DNA of 42,311 bases from Jatrophihabitans sp. (GTDB taxonomy: Bacteria; Actinomycetota; Actinomycetes; Mycobacteriales; Jatrophihabitantaceae). The DNA lies in assembly GCA_025927835.1 (NCBI GenBank), contig JAICKR010000007.1, positions 1 to 42,311 on the forward strand, read 5' to 3'. The position numbers and the translations under genes are program-made. The notes beneath the pieces were generated by a model. The model did no database searches, was not told where the DNA came from, and saw only the letters and a list, made by a program, of their open reading frames with translations. Below, piece after piece: positions 15,075-24,493 of this stretch. Numbering within the stretch: the stretch's first letter is position 1; each line of letters begins with the position of its first letter.

Positions 15075-16478
15075 TCAGTGGGCGAGGTCGTGCACGAACT
15101 CCCCGAGCTGCGCGAGGTTGCGGCACTCGACCATCGGCATGATCGCGCCGTATTCGCCGGCGCGCGAGTCACCGGTGTCCCAGATCGCGCGCCGCTCCGG
15201 GTTGAGCCAGAAGGCGTGCTTGGCCCGCTCGACAAGCTCGGTGACGACGGGCAGCGCCAGGTCACCGTAGTTCGACCGGGCGTCGCCGAGGATCAGCAGC
15301 GACGTGCGCGGGCCGACGGCGTCCGGGAACCGGCCCGCGAACAGTTCGAACGCGCGGCCATAGTCCGTGCGGCCGAGCAGCCAGGTCACGTCCGCCTCGT
15401 TGGCCAAGCGCGTCACCGCCCCGACCGGATCACTGCCCGGGACGAAGAAGCGGGTGACCTCGTCCAACTCGTCGACGAATGCGAACGCGCGCACCTTGGT
15501 GAACTGTTCACGCAGCGCGTAGACGAGAAGCAGGGTGAAGTTCGCGAAGGAGGTGACCGACTCGCTGACGTCGCAGAGCACGACCAGCTCGGTCTTGAGC
15601 GGTCGCTTGGGCCGGTAGCGCGTCGTCACCGGCACGCCGCCGGTCGACAGCGACGCCCTGATGGTGCGGCGGAAGTCGAGCTGTCCGCGCTTGCCGTGCC
15701 GCTGGTCGATCGCGAGCCGGGATGCGAGACGACGCGCGAGCGGCTGGATCTCGCGGCGCAGCGCGACCAGGTCGGCGCGGGTCGCGCCGAGGAAGTTGAC
15801 CCGGTCGATGGTCGGGCGGCGCGCGGTGCGCGACACCGTTTCGGCGTCGCTGAGCTCGGCGAGGCGGCGGCGCACATCGACGTCGACGCGGTTCTCGAAG
15901 CGCGCGATGCGCTCGTTGATCGTGGTGCGCGCGCGCCGCTCGGCAAGCCCGCTGCGTTCGGCGCCGGCGAGGAACTGCTCGAGCAGGCCGGCCATCAGCG
16001 TCTGCGGCGACACCCGTTCCAGCACTGCCATGCGCGACCAGCTGTTCTGCCCGGGCGTCCGGCCCGGCACCGACCCGAACGCGCCGACCGCCTCGCGCGC
16101 AATCACGTCGAGCAGTTGTGCGTCGCCACTTCGCAGGTACGCGGCGAGATCCTCGCGGATACGATCGCGCCGCGGGTCGTCGAGCGGGCCGCGCGGTGCC
16201 GCGTCCGGGTCGCGCGGCGGCACCTCGGTGCGGCTCGGCGCCGCGACCGAGTGGCAGGTCACCGGCGGATAGAAGATGTCGAACCCGGTGTCGAAGGCCG
16301 GACGATGCAGCTGCCGCTTGACCAGACTCGCGGCGAGCGCAGCACGCAGTTGCTCGCGGTCGAGCAGCTCGATCGCGCGCATCGCGCGTACCGCGTCAAG
16401 CCCTTCGGCGACCGAGACGGTGATCCCGGCCTCGCGCAGCGCGTGCACGAAGTCGACGTGCCGGTCGACGAGCGTCAT
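15075..16478 (-). CDS. VWA-domain (CoxE-like) protein
   Basis: This 467-residue protein is of the CoxE/VWA type that works with MoxR AAA+ ATPases, probably as a chaperone for metal-cofactor insertion or complex assembly. Residues 1-70 form a helical domain, 80-290 a variable charged region, and from about 295 a von Willebrand A domain begins with LVVLCDVSES, whose DxSxS metal-binding motif (303-307) is intact. GRTDYGRAFELF supplies a further Thr/Asp region. The ATG at 16478 overlaps the MoxR stop by 4 bases. The C-terminal residues hold a family-typical LNPERRAIWDTGDS segment. Confidence 0.87.
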   Translation of the reverse strand: MTLVDRHVDFVHALREAGITVSVAEGLDAVRAMRAIELLDREQLRAALAASLVKRQLHRPAFDTGFDIFYPPVTCHSVAAPSRTEVPPRDPDAAPRGPLDDPRRDRIREDLAAYLRSGDAQLLDVIAREAVGAFGSVPGRTPGQNSWSRMAVLERVSPQTLMAGLLEQFLAGAERSGLAERRARTTINERIARFENRVDVDVRRRLAELSDAETVSRTARRPTIDRVNFLGATRADLVALRREIQPLARRLASRLAIDQRHGKRGQLDFRRTIRASLSTGGVPVTTRYRPKRPLKTELVVLCDVSESVTSFANFTLLLVYALREQFTKVRAFAFVDELDEVTRFFVPGSDPVGAVTRLANEADVTWLLGRTDYGRAFELFAGRFPDAVGPRTSLLILGDARSNYGDLALPVVTELVERAKHAFWLNPERRAIWDTGDSRAGEYGAIMPMVECRNLAQLGEFVHDLAH

Positions 16479-17356
16479 GGCGTCAGCCCGAGCTCCTTGG
16501 CCGCGCGCTCATGGTCGGAATGGTGCTTGAGGATGACACCCAGCGTGCTCGCGATTGCCTCTTCGTCGAGCGCGCCGATGCCCAGCGCCAGCAGCGTGCG
16601 CGCCCAGTCGATCGTCTCCGCGACCGAAGGCGCCTTCTTCAGCTCCAGGGTGCGCAGCGTCGCCGCGGTGCGCGCGAGCTCGTCGGCGAGATCGGGTTCG
16701 AGGTCGGGCACCTGCGCGAGCACGATGTCGCGCTCGCGCTCGGGGCTCGGGTAGTCCAGGTGCAGGTAGAGGCAGCGCCGCTTGAGCGCCTCGGACAGCT
16801 CGCGGGTGGCGTTCGAGGTGACGACGACGAACGGCCGGCGGGTGGCAACGACGGTGCCCAGCTCGGGGATCGTGACCTGGAAGTCCGAGAGCACTTCGAG
16901 TAGAAGTGCCTCGACCTCGACGTCAGTCTTGTCCGCTTCGTCGATCAGCAGGACGGTCGGTTCGTCGCGCCGGATCGCGGTCAGCAGCGGCCGGGTGAGC
17001 AGGAACTCGTCGGTGAAGATGTCGTCGTGGGTCGCTTCCCACGCCTGGTCCGCCGGCGCCGCTTGGATGCGCAGCAGCTGCTTCTTGTAGTTCCACTCGT
17101 ACAGCGCGCGCGCCTCGTCCAAGCCCTCGTAGCACTGCAGCCGGATGAGCAGCGCGCCGGTCGCTTCGGCCACCGCCTTGGCCAGCTGGGTCTTGCCGAC
17201 ACCGGCCGGCCCCTCGATCAGCAGCGGCTTCTCGAGCGCGGCAGCCACGAACACCGTGGTCGCGGTGGCCGGGTCGGTGAGGTAGCGCACGCGCGCGAGC
17301 TCGCTGGCGACTTGCTCCGGCGAGGTGAACACGACCTCACGATGCCAGAGACCCAT
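16475..17356 (-). CDS. MoxR-family AAA+ ATPase
   Basis: This 293-residue ATPase has Walker A GPAGVGKT (49-56), Walker B LLIDEADK, sensor-1 VVTSNATRELSEALKRRCLY with an arginine finger, and a C-terminal helical lid. MoxR proteins remodel protein complexes together with VWA partners, and the VWA gene follows with a 4-base overlap. ATG 17356 is used; a GTG at 17332 would give a start closer to the family's usual VFTS but has a poorly spaced GTGAGG. The gene is divergent from the DUF35-ltp4-ltp3 operon, and the two KstR-like boxes in the shared region might act on it too. Confidence 0.87.
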   Translation of the reverse strand: MGLWHREVVFTSPEQVASELARVRYLTDPATATTVFVAAALEKPLLIEGPAGVGKTQLAKAVAEATGALLIRLQCYEGLDEARALYEWNYKKQLLRIQAAPADQAWEATHDDIFTDEFLLTRPLLTAIRRDEPTVLLIDEADKTDVEVEALLLEVLSDFQVTIPELGTVVATRRPFVVVTSNATRELSEALKRRCLYLHLDYPSPERERDIVLAQVPDLEPDLADELARTAATLRTLELKKAPSVAETIDWARTLLALGIGALDEEAIASTLGVILKHHSDHERAAKELGLTP

Positions 17357-17420
17357 AACCCGGCGAGCGCGAGCGTGAGCTACGTGACGTTCGGCGCGGG
17401 CCGGCTGAATCCTGCAAATC

Positions 17421-17434
17421 TAGAACACGTATCA
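17421..17434. promoter_or_regulatory. KstR-like operator 1 upstream of the DUF35-ltp4-ltp3 operon
   Basis: TAGAACACGTATCA fits TnnAACnnGTTnnA with one change (GTA for GTT). It is 65 bases from the moxR start and 78 from the start of the rightward operon. Confidence 0.7.
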
Positions 17435-17476
17435 GTTTATTGCGGCCCATGCTGCAGGGGCTATTGCCGCCAGAAC

Positions 17477-17490
17477 GAGAACATGTTTCA
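17477..17490. promoter_or_regulatory. KstR-like operator 2 upstream of the DUF35-ltp4-ltp3 operon
   Basis: GAGAACATGTTTCA fits TnnAACnnGTTnnA except for the first base. It lies 8 bases before the GTG at 17499, so binding there would cover the start of the transcript. The centre-to-centre distance to box 1 is 56 bases. Confidence 0.7.
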
Positions 17491-17498
17491 CTCGGCTG

Positions 17499-18455
17499 GT
17501 GACGGTTGTCGAGCCGCTGAGCGCGCCCATCGAGCTGCATTTCGACTACACCCGCTCCCTAGGCCCGACGCTGAGCCGGTTCATGACCGGGCTGGCCGGC
17601 CGGACGGTCGTCGGCGGGCGCGGGTCGGACGGGACGGTCTACGTCCCGCCCCTCGAATACGACCCGGCAACCGGCGCGGCGATCACCGAGTTCGTGGACG
17701 TCGCCGACCGCGGCGAGGTGCTCAGCTGGAGCTGGGCCGCCGAGCCGCTGCCGGGCCAGCCGCTGGAGCGGCCCTTCGCCTGGGTACTGGTGAAGCTCGA
17801 CGGCGCCGACACCGGCCTGCTGCACGCCCTCGACGTGCCCTCCCCCGACGCGGTCCGCACCGGTATGCGGGTGCAGGCGCGCTGGGCGGCCGAGCCGGCC
17901 GGGCACATCCGCGACATCGTCTGCTTCGACCCCGAGACCGACGCGGCAACGGCCGAGCCGATCAGCGGCCTCGATGCGGTGTCCATGATGACGACCCCGG
18001 TCTTCCTCGGCGTGCAGCACTCGGCGTCGGTCCAGGAGACCCGCTACCTGCAGGGGCTCCGGGAGGGACGGCTGCTCGGGCAGCGGTGCCCGCAGTGCCG
18101 CAAGGTCTACATCCCGCCGCGGGGCGCGTGCCCGGTCGACGGCGTGCCGACCGAGGAAGAGGTCGAGCTCCCCGACCGCGGCACCGTCACCACGTTCTGC
18201 ATCGTCAACGTGCCGTTCCTCGGCCAGCGCATCCCGCCTCCCTACGTCGCCGCGTACGTGCTGCTCGACGGAGCCGACATCGCGTTCCTGCACCTGATCC
18301 TCGACTGCGCTGCCGAGGACGTACGCATGGGTATGCGGGTCGAGGCCGCGTGGAAACCGCGCGAAGAATGGGAATTCGGGCTGCAGAACATCACGCACTT
18401 CCGCCCGACCGGCGAACCGGACGCCGAGTACGACACGTTCAAGGAGCACCTCTGA
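17499..18455 (+). CDS. DUF35/OB-fold partner protein of the Ltp aldolases (Rv3521-like)
   Basis: This 318-residue protein corresponds to Rv3521, first gene of the Rv3521-ltp4-ltp3 set. It appears to be a tandem duplication of the DUF35 unit. The second copy (about residues 175-305) has a zinc ribbon with Cys197, Cys200 and Cys211, the fourth position being Asp (CPVD), then an OB fold (LPDRGTVTTFCIVNVPF). The first copy (about 25-135) has the same layout, VGGRGS..VYVPP.., but no Cys. DUF35 domains bind and support thiolase-like proteins; in sterol catabolism a DUF35 domain is required by the aldolase Ltp2. The GTG at 17499 follows the KstR-like box closely. Its stop overlaps the ltp4 start by one base. 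Confidence 0.88.
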   Translation: MTVVEPLSAPIELHFDYTRSLGPTLSRFMTGLAGRTVVGGRGSDGTVYVPPLEYDPATGAAITEFVDVADRGEVLSWSWAAEPLPGQPLERPFAWVLVKLDGADTGLLHALDVPSPDAVRTGMRVQARWAAEPAGHIRDIVCFDPETDAATAEPISGLDAVSMMTTPVFLGVQHSASVQETRYLQGLREGRLLGQRCPQCRKVYIPPRGACPVDGVPTEEEVELPDRGTVTTFCIVNVPFLGQRIPPPYVAAYVLLDGADIAFLHLILDCAAEDVRMGMRVEAAWKPREEWEFGLQNITHFRPTGEPDAEYDTFKEHL

Positions 18456-19507
18456 TGCGTGATGTGGCCGTCGTCGGATTCGCACAGTCGCGGCAGGTGC
18501 GCCGGACGACGGGCACCACGAACGGCGTCGAGATGCTCGTTCCGCTGATCACGGGCGCGCTGGGCGAGCTCGGCATCGCGAAGGGCGACATCGGGTTCTG
18601 GTGCTCGGGCTCGTCCGACTACCTCGCCGGCCGGGCGTTCTCGTTCGTCTCCGCAGTGGACGCCACCGGCCCGGTGCCGCCGATCAACGAGTCGCACGTC
18701 GAGATGGACGCCGCCTGGGCGCTGTACGAGGCGTGGATCAAGATCCAGACCGGCGATGTCGACACAGCGCTGATCTACGGCTTCGGCAAGTCTTCTGCCG
18801 GCAACCTGCGCCGCACACTCGCGCTGCAGCTCGACCCGTACGTGCTCGCGCCGCTGTGGCCCGACTCGATCGCGATCGCCGGGCTGCAGGCCCAGCTGGG
18901 CATCGACCAGGGCAAGTGGAGCGAGCAGGCGATGGCCGAGGTAGCCGTGCGCAGCCGGCGCGACGCGGAGACCAACCCGAACGCCCAACTCAGCGGCTCC
19001 AAGGACGTCGACTCGCTGCTCGCCGAGCCCTACCTGGCGCAGCCGCTGCGCCGCCACGACTGCGCGCCGGTCACCGACGGTGCCGCGGTCGTCGTGCTGG
19101 CCGCCGAAGGCCGCGCCCGCGACCTCGCCGAGCGACCCGCCTGGATCTCCGGCATCGCGCACGCCGTCGACTCCGCGCACCTGGGCGCGCGCGACCTCAC
19201 GACCTCACCGTCGACCGTCATCGCCGCCCAGCGCGCCGGCATCGACGGCGTCGAGCTTGCCGAGCTGTACACGCCCTTCACGCACCAGGAACTGCTGTTG
19301 CGCAGCGAGCTGGGTCTCGGTGACGGGGTGCGCATCACGCCCTCGGGCGGCGCACTGGCCGGCAACCCCATGTTCGCCGGCGGGCTGGTGCGCATCGGCG
19401 AGGCCGCCCGGCAGATCTCCGACGGCGCGGCAGGGCGCGTGCTCGCGCACGCGACAAGCGGCCCGGCGCTGCAGCAGAACCTGGTGTGCGTCATGGAAGG
19501 ACGCTGA
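18455..19507 (+). CDS. ltp4: Thiolase-like steroid side-chain aldol-lyase Ltp4
   Basis: This 350-residue protein is of the SCP-x thiolase-like type without the usual nucleophilic Cys. Features are VAVVGFAQSRQVRR at the start, NESHVEMDAAWALYEAWIKIQTGDVDTALIYGFGKSS, and the C-terminal ELAELYTPFTHQELL and GGALAGNPMFAGG motifs. In Rhodococcus Ltp3 and Ltp4 cleave the C-24-branched side chain of sterol CoA thioesters by retro-aldol reaction. Related Ltp2 uses tyrosines, and the Tyr in AELYTPF is a candidate. Start and stop overlap the neighbouring genes by one base each (TGATG), so the operon is tightly coupled. Order and length match Rv3522. Confidence 0.92.
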   Translation: MRDVAVVGFAQSRQVRRTTGTTNGVEMLVPLITGALGELGIAKGDIGFWCSGSSDYLAGRAFSFVSAVDATGPVPPINESHVEMDAAWALYEAWIKIQTGDVDTALIYGFGKSSAGNLRRTLALQLDPYVLAPLWPDSIAIAGLQAQLGIDQGKWSEQAMAEVAVRSRRDAETNPNAQLSGSKDVDSLLAEPYLAQPLRRHDCAPVTDGAAVVVLAAEGRARDLAERPAWISGIAHAVDSAHLGARDLTTSPSTVIAAQRAGIDGVELAELYTPFTHQELLLRSELGLGDGVRITPSGGALAGNPMFAGGLVRIGEAARQISDGAAGRVLAHATSGPALQQNLVCVMEGR

Positions 19508-20667
19508 TGTCGAAAGAGCGCGCCGCCGTTCTCGGGACGGGCCAGACGCACTACAAGGCGAAGCGGCAGGACGTGTCGATGGCGGGGCTGCTGCGCGAGG
19601 CGATCGACCGCGCGATGCTCGACGCCGACGTCGGCTGGGACGACATCGACGCGGTCGTCGTCGGCAAGGCGCCCGATTTCTTCGAGGGCGTCATGATGCC
19701 CGAACTCTCGCTCGCCGACGCGATCGGCGCCGTCGGCAAGCCCCTGCTGCGCGTGCACACCGCGGGCTCGGTCGGCGGCTCGACCGGCGTCGTCGCGTCG
19801 TCGCTCGTGCAGGCCGGCGTGCACGAGCGGGTGCTGGCGGTCGCGTGGGAGAAGCAGTCGGAGTCGAACGCCATGTGGGCGCTGTCGATCCCGGTCCCGT
19901 TCAACATGCCGGTGAACGCCGGCGCGGGCGGCTATTTCGCGCCGCACGTGCGCAGCTACATCCGCCGCTCGGGCGCGCCTCACCACGTCGGGGCGATCGT
20001 GGCCGCGAAGGATCGCCGCAACGCCGCGAAGAACCCGTACGCACACCTCCAGCAGCCGGACATGACGATGGAGAAGGTCCAGGAGTCGCAGATGCTCTGG
20101 GACCCGATCCGCTACGACGAGACCTGCCCGTCCTCCGACGGCGCGTGCGCGGTCGTGATCGGCAGCGAGCGCGCCGCGGCATCGGTCGAGCGGCCGGCAT
20201 GGATCCACGCGACGGCGATGCGCACCGAGCCGACGTTCTACGCCGGACGTGACCAGGTGAACCCGAAGGCCGGCCGCGAGTGTGCGGCGGCCCTGTGGAA
20301 GCAGGCCGGCATCACCAACCCGCTCGAGGAGATCGACGCGGCCGAGATCTACGTCCCGTTCTCGTGGTTCGAGCCGATGTGGCTGGAGAACCTCGGTTTC
20401 ATGCCGGAGGGCGAGGGCTGGAAACTCACCGAGGCCGGCGAGACCGAGATCGGCGGCACGTTGCCGGTCAACTGCTCCGGAGGCGTACTCAGCTCGAACC
20501 CGATCGGCGCGTCCGGGATGATCCGGTTCGCCGAGGCTGCGATGCAGGTGATGGGGCGCGCCGGCGAGCACCAGGTGGACGGCGCTCGCAAGGCGGTCGG
20601 GCACGCCTACGGCGGCGGGTCGCAGTTCTTCTCGATGTGGGTCGTCGGAGCGGAGAAACCAGAATGA
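19507..20667 (+). CDS. ltp3: Thiolase-like steroid side-chain aldol-lyase Ltp3
   Basis: This 386-residue thiolase-fold protein corresponds to Rv3523. Recognisable parts are AAVLGTGQTHYKAKRQ at the N-terminus, LRVHTAGSVGGSTGVVASSLVQ (where thiolases have their Cys, here a Gly/Ser stretch), DAAEIYVPFSWFEP with a possible catalytic Tyr, and the C-terminal CSGGVLSSNPIGASG. With Ltp4 and the DUF35 protein it probably forms the aldolase acting on C-24-branched sterols such as sitosterol and campesterol. GGAAGGA lies 8 bases before the ATG at 19507. The stop overlaps the NTF2-like gene start (ATGA). Confidence 0.92.
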   Translation: MSKERAAVLGTGQTHYKAKRQDVSMAGLLREAIDRAMLDADVGWDDIDAVVVGKAPDFFEGVMMPELSLADAIGAVGKPLLRVHTAGSVGGSTGVVASSLVQAGVHERVLAVAWEKQSESNAMWALSIPVPFNMPVNAGAGGYFAPHVRSYIRRSGAPHHVGAIVAAKDRRNAAKNPYAHLQQPDMTMEKVQESQMLWDPIRYDETCPSSDGACAVVIGSERAAASVERPAWIHATAMRTEPTFYAGRDQVNPKAGRECAAALWKQAGITNPLEEIDAAEIYVPFSWFEPMWLENLGFMPEGEGWKLTEAGETEIGGTLPVNCSGGVLSSNPIGASGMIRFAEAAMQVMGRAGEHQVDGARKAVGHAYGGGSQFFSMWVVGAEKPE

Positions 20668-21134
20668 CAACGACTGACTTCGGCCCGTCCGAGGTGCGCT
20701 GGAACGCACCGTCGAAGGCCGCACACCCGGCACGCGACGCCGCGTTCCGCTCCTACGACGCGGTGCTGCGCAAGGACAAGGAAGCCTGGCTCGCGAACTT
20801 CGCCGAGGACGGCTGGATCGAGGACCCGGTCGGCCCGTCCATGTTCGACGAAGAGGGCAAGGGCCATCACGGCCCGGACGCGCGGGCGAACTTCTGGGAC
20901 ATCACCATCGCGACGGTCGCGCGTTTCGAGTTCGACATCACCGACTCGTTCGCGTGCGCCAACGAGTGCGTCAACGTCGGCACGATCTACACCACGCTGC
21001 CCAGCGGGCACCGGGCCGCGTGTGAGGGCGTCTTCCACTACGCAGTGAACGACAATGGTGAACTGCTCTCGCTGCGCGCGTTCTGGGAGCTCGACCGGAT
21101 GATGGCGACACTCAAGGCCCTCGACGCTGACTGA
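20664..21134 (+). CDS. NTF2-like (SnoaL/ketosteroid-isomerase fold) protein in the Ltp operon
   Basis: This 156-residue protein has the NTF2-like fold: FRSYDAVLRKDKEAWLANFAEDGWIEDPVG (helix and strand), a central HHGPDARANFWD segment, and the strands ITDSFACANECVNVGTIYTT and VFHYAVNDNGELLSLRAFWE. This fold covers isomerases, dehydratases, cyclases and binding proteins. The start ATG 20664 overlaps the ltp3 stop, so it is made together with the aldolase. I infer a role in handling the C-24-branched side-chain intermediate or its cleavage product, but no catalytic residue can be fixed. I do not recall such a gene directly after ltp3 in M. tuberculosis. Confidence 0.8.
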   Translation: MTTTDFGPSEVRWNAPSKAAHPARDAAFRSYDAVLRKDKEAWLANFAEDGWIEDPVGPSMFDEEGKGHHGPDARANFWDITIATVARFEFDITDSFACANECVNVGTIYTTLPSGHRAACEGVFHYAVNDNGELLSLRAFWELDRMMATLKALDAD

Positions 21135-21138
21135 GCTG

Positions 21139-22479
<1,341 letters not shown>

Positions 22480-22510
22480 CTACCGCGCCGAGGTCGGACC
22501 GCTCCGGTCG

Positions 22511-22894
22511 TTACGCCGACTTGGCTTCGCGCAACTGCAGCCGGTTGCCGTCCGGGTCGGTGAACCCTGCCAGGTAGCCCCACGGGTACTCGACGATGCC
22601 CCCGTCGAACTGCACACCGCGCGACTGGAGCACATCCACCGCGGTGCGGATGTCCGGAGTCTCGATCGTGTACGCCGCCGGGATGCGGTCGCCGATCGGC
22701 TGGCCCTGCCCGGGCGTTCCGGGCCACAGCAGCAGCTGGAAATCCTGGTCGCCGATGCCGACGCTCAGGAAGCGCGGCCCGGACGGCGTCGGGTTCTCGC
22801 CCTTCTTCTCCAGACCCAAGACGTTCGTGTAGTAGTCGAGTGCCTTGTCCTGATCGCTGACGAACACCGTCGTGTAGACGATCTTCTCGAACAT
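22511..22894 (-). CDS. Glyoxalase/VOC-fold protein
   Basis: This 127-residue single-unit vicinal-oxygen-chelate protein begins FEKIVYTTVFVSDQDKALDYYTNVLGLEKKGE and ends YLAGFTDPDGNRLQLRE, the standard pair of babbab modules. Glu ligands are present at the C-terminal NRLQLRE site, but the N-terminal ligand position is Thr/Val rather than His, so metal-dependent catalysis is uncertain. The ATG at 22894 follows GGAGGAAG. It lies upstream of the dgdA-like gene on the same strand and is divergent from a methyltransferase gene. Possible roles are isomerase, lyase or resistance protein; none can be chosen. Confidence 0.8.
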   Translation of the reverse strand: MFEKIVYTTVFVSDQDKALDYYTNVLGLEKKGENPTPSGPRFLSVGIGDQDFQLLLWPGTPGQGQPIGDRIPAAYTIETPDIRTAVDVLQSRGVQFDGGIVEYPWGYLAGFTDPDGNRLQLREAKSA

Positions 22895-22960
22895 TGTCTT
22901 CCTCCATCTGTCGTTGCCTTCATGGGGTTGACGGATGCCGGCGAGCAAAGGTGACACGAT

Positions 22961-24487
22961 GTGCGGGTGTCCAAGGCGCTGCTCGATGACCAAGACATAG
23001 ACCATCTCCGCCAAGCGCTGAGCGAGTACACGGTGCAGGGTGTGCAGGAGCTGCTCGGTGATGCCGGGGCAGCCGCGTTGCAGCGCGGCGACGTGCTCGG
23101 CGCGAGCCGCGGCTTCGAGGGCGACGAGCCGGTCGTGACGCTGCTGCGGCTGTTCGTACTCGGCGAAGCGGTGTCCGAGGAACTCGCGCGCAAGACCTTC
23201 GCCCCGTTGCCGTTGGAGAGCGCGGCGGCGGGCGGCGTCATCGAATTGTCCGCCGGCGAGGCCCGCGCGCAGGTCACCATTCGGCCCTACGGCGAGCTCG
23301 GCGGCGACACGGCGCGCGGGCTGCCCTGGTGGGTCGTCTCGGACTTCGGCTTCGACGTGCGCCCCGGTGTGGTCCGCCCTGACCACGTGCTCGGCGTCAA
23401 CGGCTCCGGGCAGCTGCTCGCCGGCTCGACGCCACGCCTCGAGGTGGCTCGCGCGCTCGACATCGGCACCGGGGCCGGCATGCAGTCGCTGCACCTCGGC
23501 ACGCACTCCGGATCGATCGTCGCGACCGACATCAACGAACGGGCGCTGCGCTTCGCCGCCACCACCGCCGCACTGTCCGGTCAGACCTGGGACCTGCGCC
23601 ACGGCTCGCTGCTCGAACCGGTCGGCGACGAGTTGTTCGACCTCATCGTCGCGAACCCGCCGTACATCGTCTCGCCCGGCACCGGCATCGAGACGCACAG
23701 CTACCGAGACAGCGGGATGGCCGGTGACGCTGTGTGCGAGGCGCTGGTCCGCGGCATGCCCGCGCGCCTTGCGCCGGGCGGCACCGCGCAGATGCTCGGC
23801 AACTGGATCATCACCGACGGCGAGACGTGGGAGGAGCATGTCGGCGGCTGGCTGGACGGCTCGGGCTGCGACGCCTGGGTGTGGCAGTGGGGCGTCACCG
23901 AGCCTGCCGAGTACGTCAATCTCTGGCTCGCCGACGCCGGCGGCACCCCCGGCAGCGAGACGTGGATCCGCGAGTACACGCAGTGGCGCGACTGGTTCGA
24001 ATCGATCGGCGCGCGCGGCGTCGCGAGCGGGATGATCACGCTGTGGCGCGCCGACGAGGGCGTCGAGCCGATCGTCGAAATGGACGAGGTGCCGCAGGCG
24101 TTCGAGCAGCCCATCGCCGCCGAGATAGCGTCCTGGCACCTGCGGCAGCGCTGGCTGGCCGGCCAGACCGACATCCAACTACTCGACGCCAGGCTCGTCG
24201 CCCCGCCCTTCGTGGTGCTCGATCGCATGGATCAGGTCGGCGAGAACGGCTGGGAGCCGCTCAACCGACGGCTGCGCCAGGTTCGCGGCATGCGCTGGGA
24301 GGCCGGTATCGACGACTCGATCGCGACGATCGTCGGCGGCTGCACGGGCGCGTCCCATCTGGCGACGCAGGTCGCGCTGCTGGCCGATTCGCTGGGACGG
24401 CCGTTCTCCGAGATGGCCGAAGCGGTTCTGCCGCTGGTCCGGCACTTCATCGCCCGCGGCTTCCTGCTCCCCCGCGACGACACGTAA
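22961..24487 (+). CDS. Two-domain class I SAM-dependent methyltransferase
   Basis: This 508-residue protein has an N-terminal helical domain (about 1-150, SKALLDDQDIDHLRQAL to DHVLGVNGSG), then a Rossmann methyltransferase with motif I DIGTGAGMQSL (167-177), ATDINERAL for the acidic SAM contact, and NPPY (232-235), the mark of N-methyltransferases acting on Gln, Asn, adenine or cytosine. The C-terminal 200 residues form an extra domain common in the actinobacterial members of this type. Its substrate is unknown; RlmG/PrmC-like modification of rRNA or release factors would fit NPPY. The GTG at 22961 has AAAGGTG 8 bases upstream; GTG 22967 is an alternative. Confidence 0.83.
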   Translation: MRVSKALLDDQDIDHLRQALSEYTVQGVQELLGDAGAAALQRGDVLGASRGFEGDEPVVTLLRLFVLGEAVSEELARKTFAPLPLESAAAGGVIELSAGEARAQVTIRPYGELGGDTARGLPWWVVSDFGFDVRPGVVRPDHVLGVNGSGQLLAGSTPRLEVARALDIGTGAGMQSLHLGTHSGSIVATDINERALRFAATTAALSGQTWDLRHGSLLEPVGDELFDLIVANPPYIVSPGTGIETHSYRDSGMAGDAVCEALVRGMPARLAPGGTAQMLGNWIITDGETWEEHVGGWLDGSGCDAWVWQWGVTEPAEYVNLWLADAGGTPGSETWIREYTQWRDWFESIGARGVASGMITLWRADEGVEPIVEMDEVPQAFEQPIAAEIASWHLRQRWLAGQTDIQLLDARLVAPPFVVLDRMDQVGENGWEPLNRRLRQVRGMRWEAGIDDSIATIVGGCTGASHLATQVALLADSLGRPFSEMAEAVLPLVRHFIARGFLLPRDDT

Positions 24488-24493
24488 CCGCGC

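Noticed and set aside
17027-18454. Upstream extension in the frame of ltp4
   Set aside because: The frame stays open by chance through moxR and the DUF35 gene; ltp4 has a family start at 18455 overlapping the previous stop.
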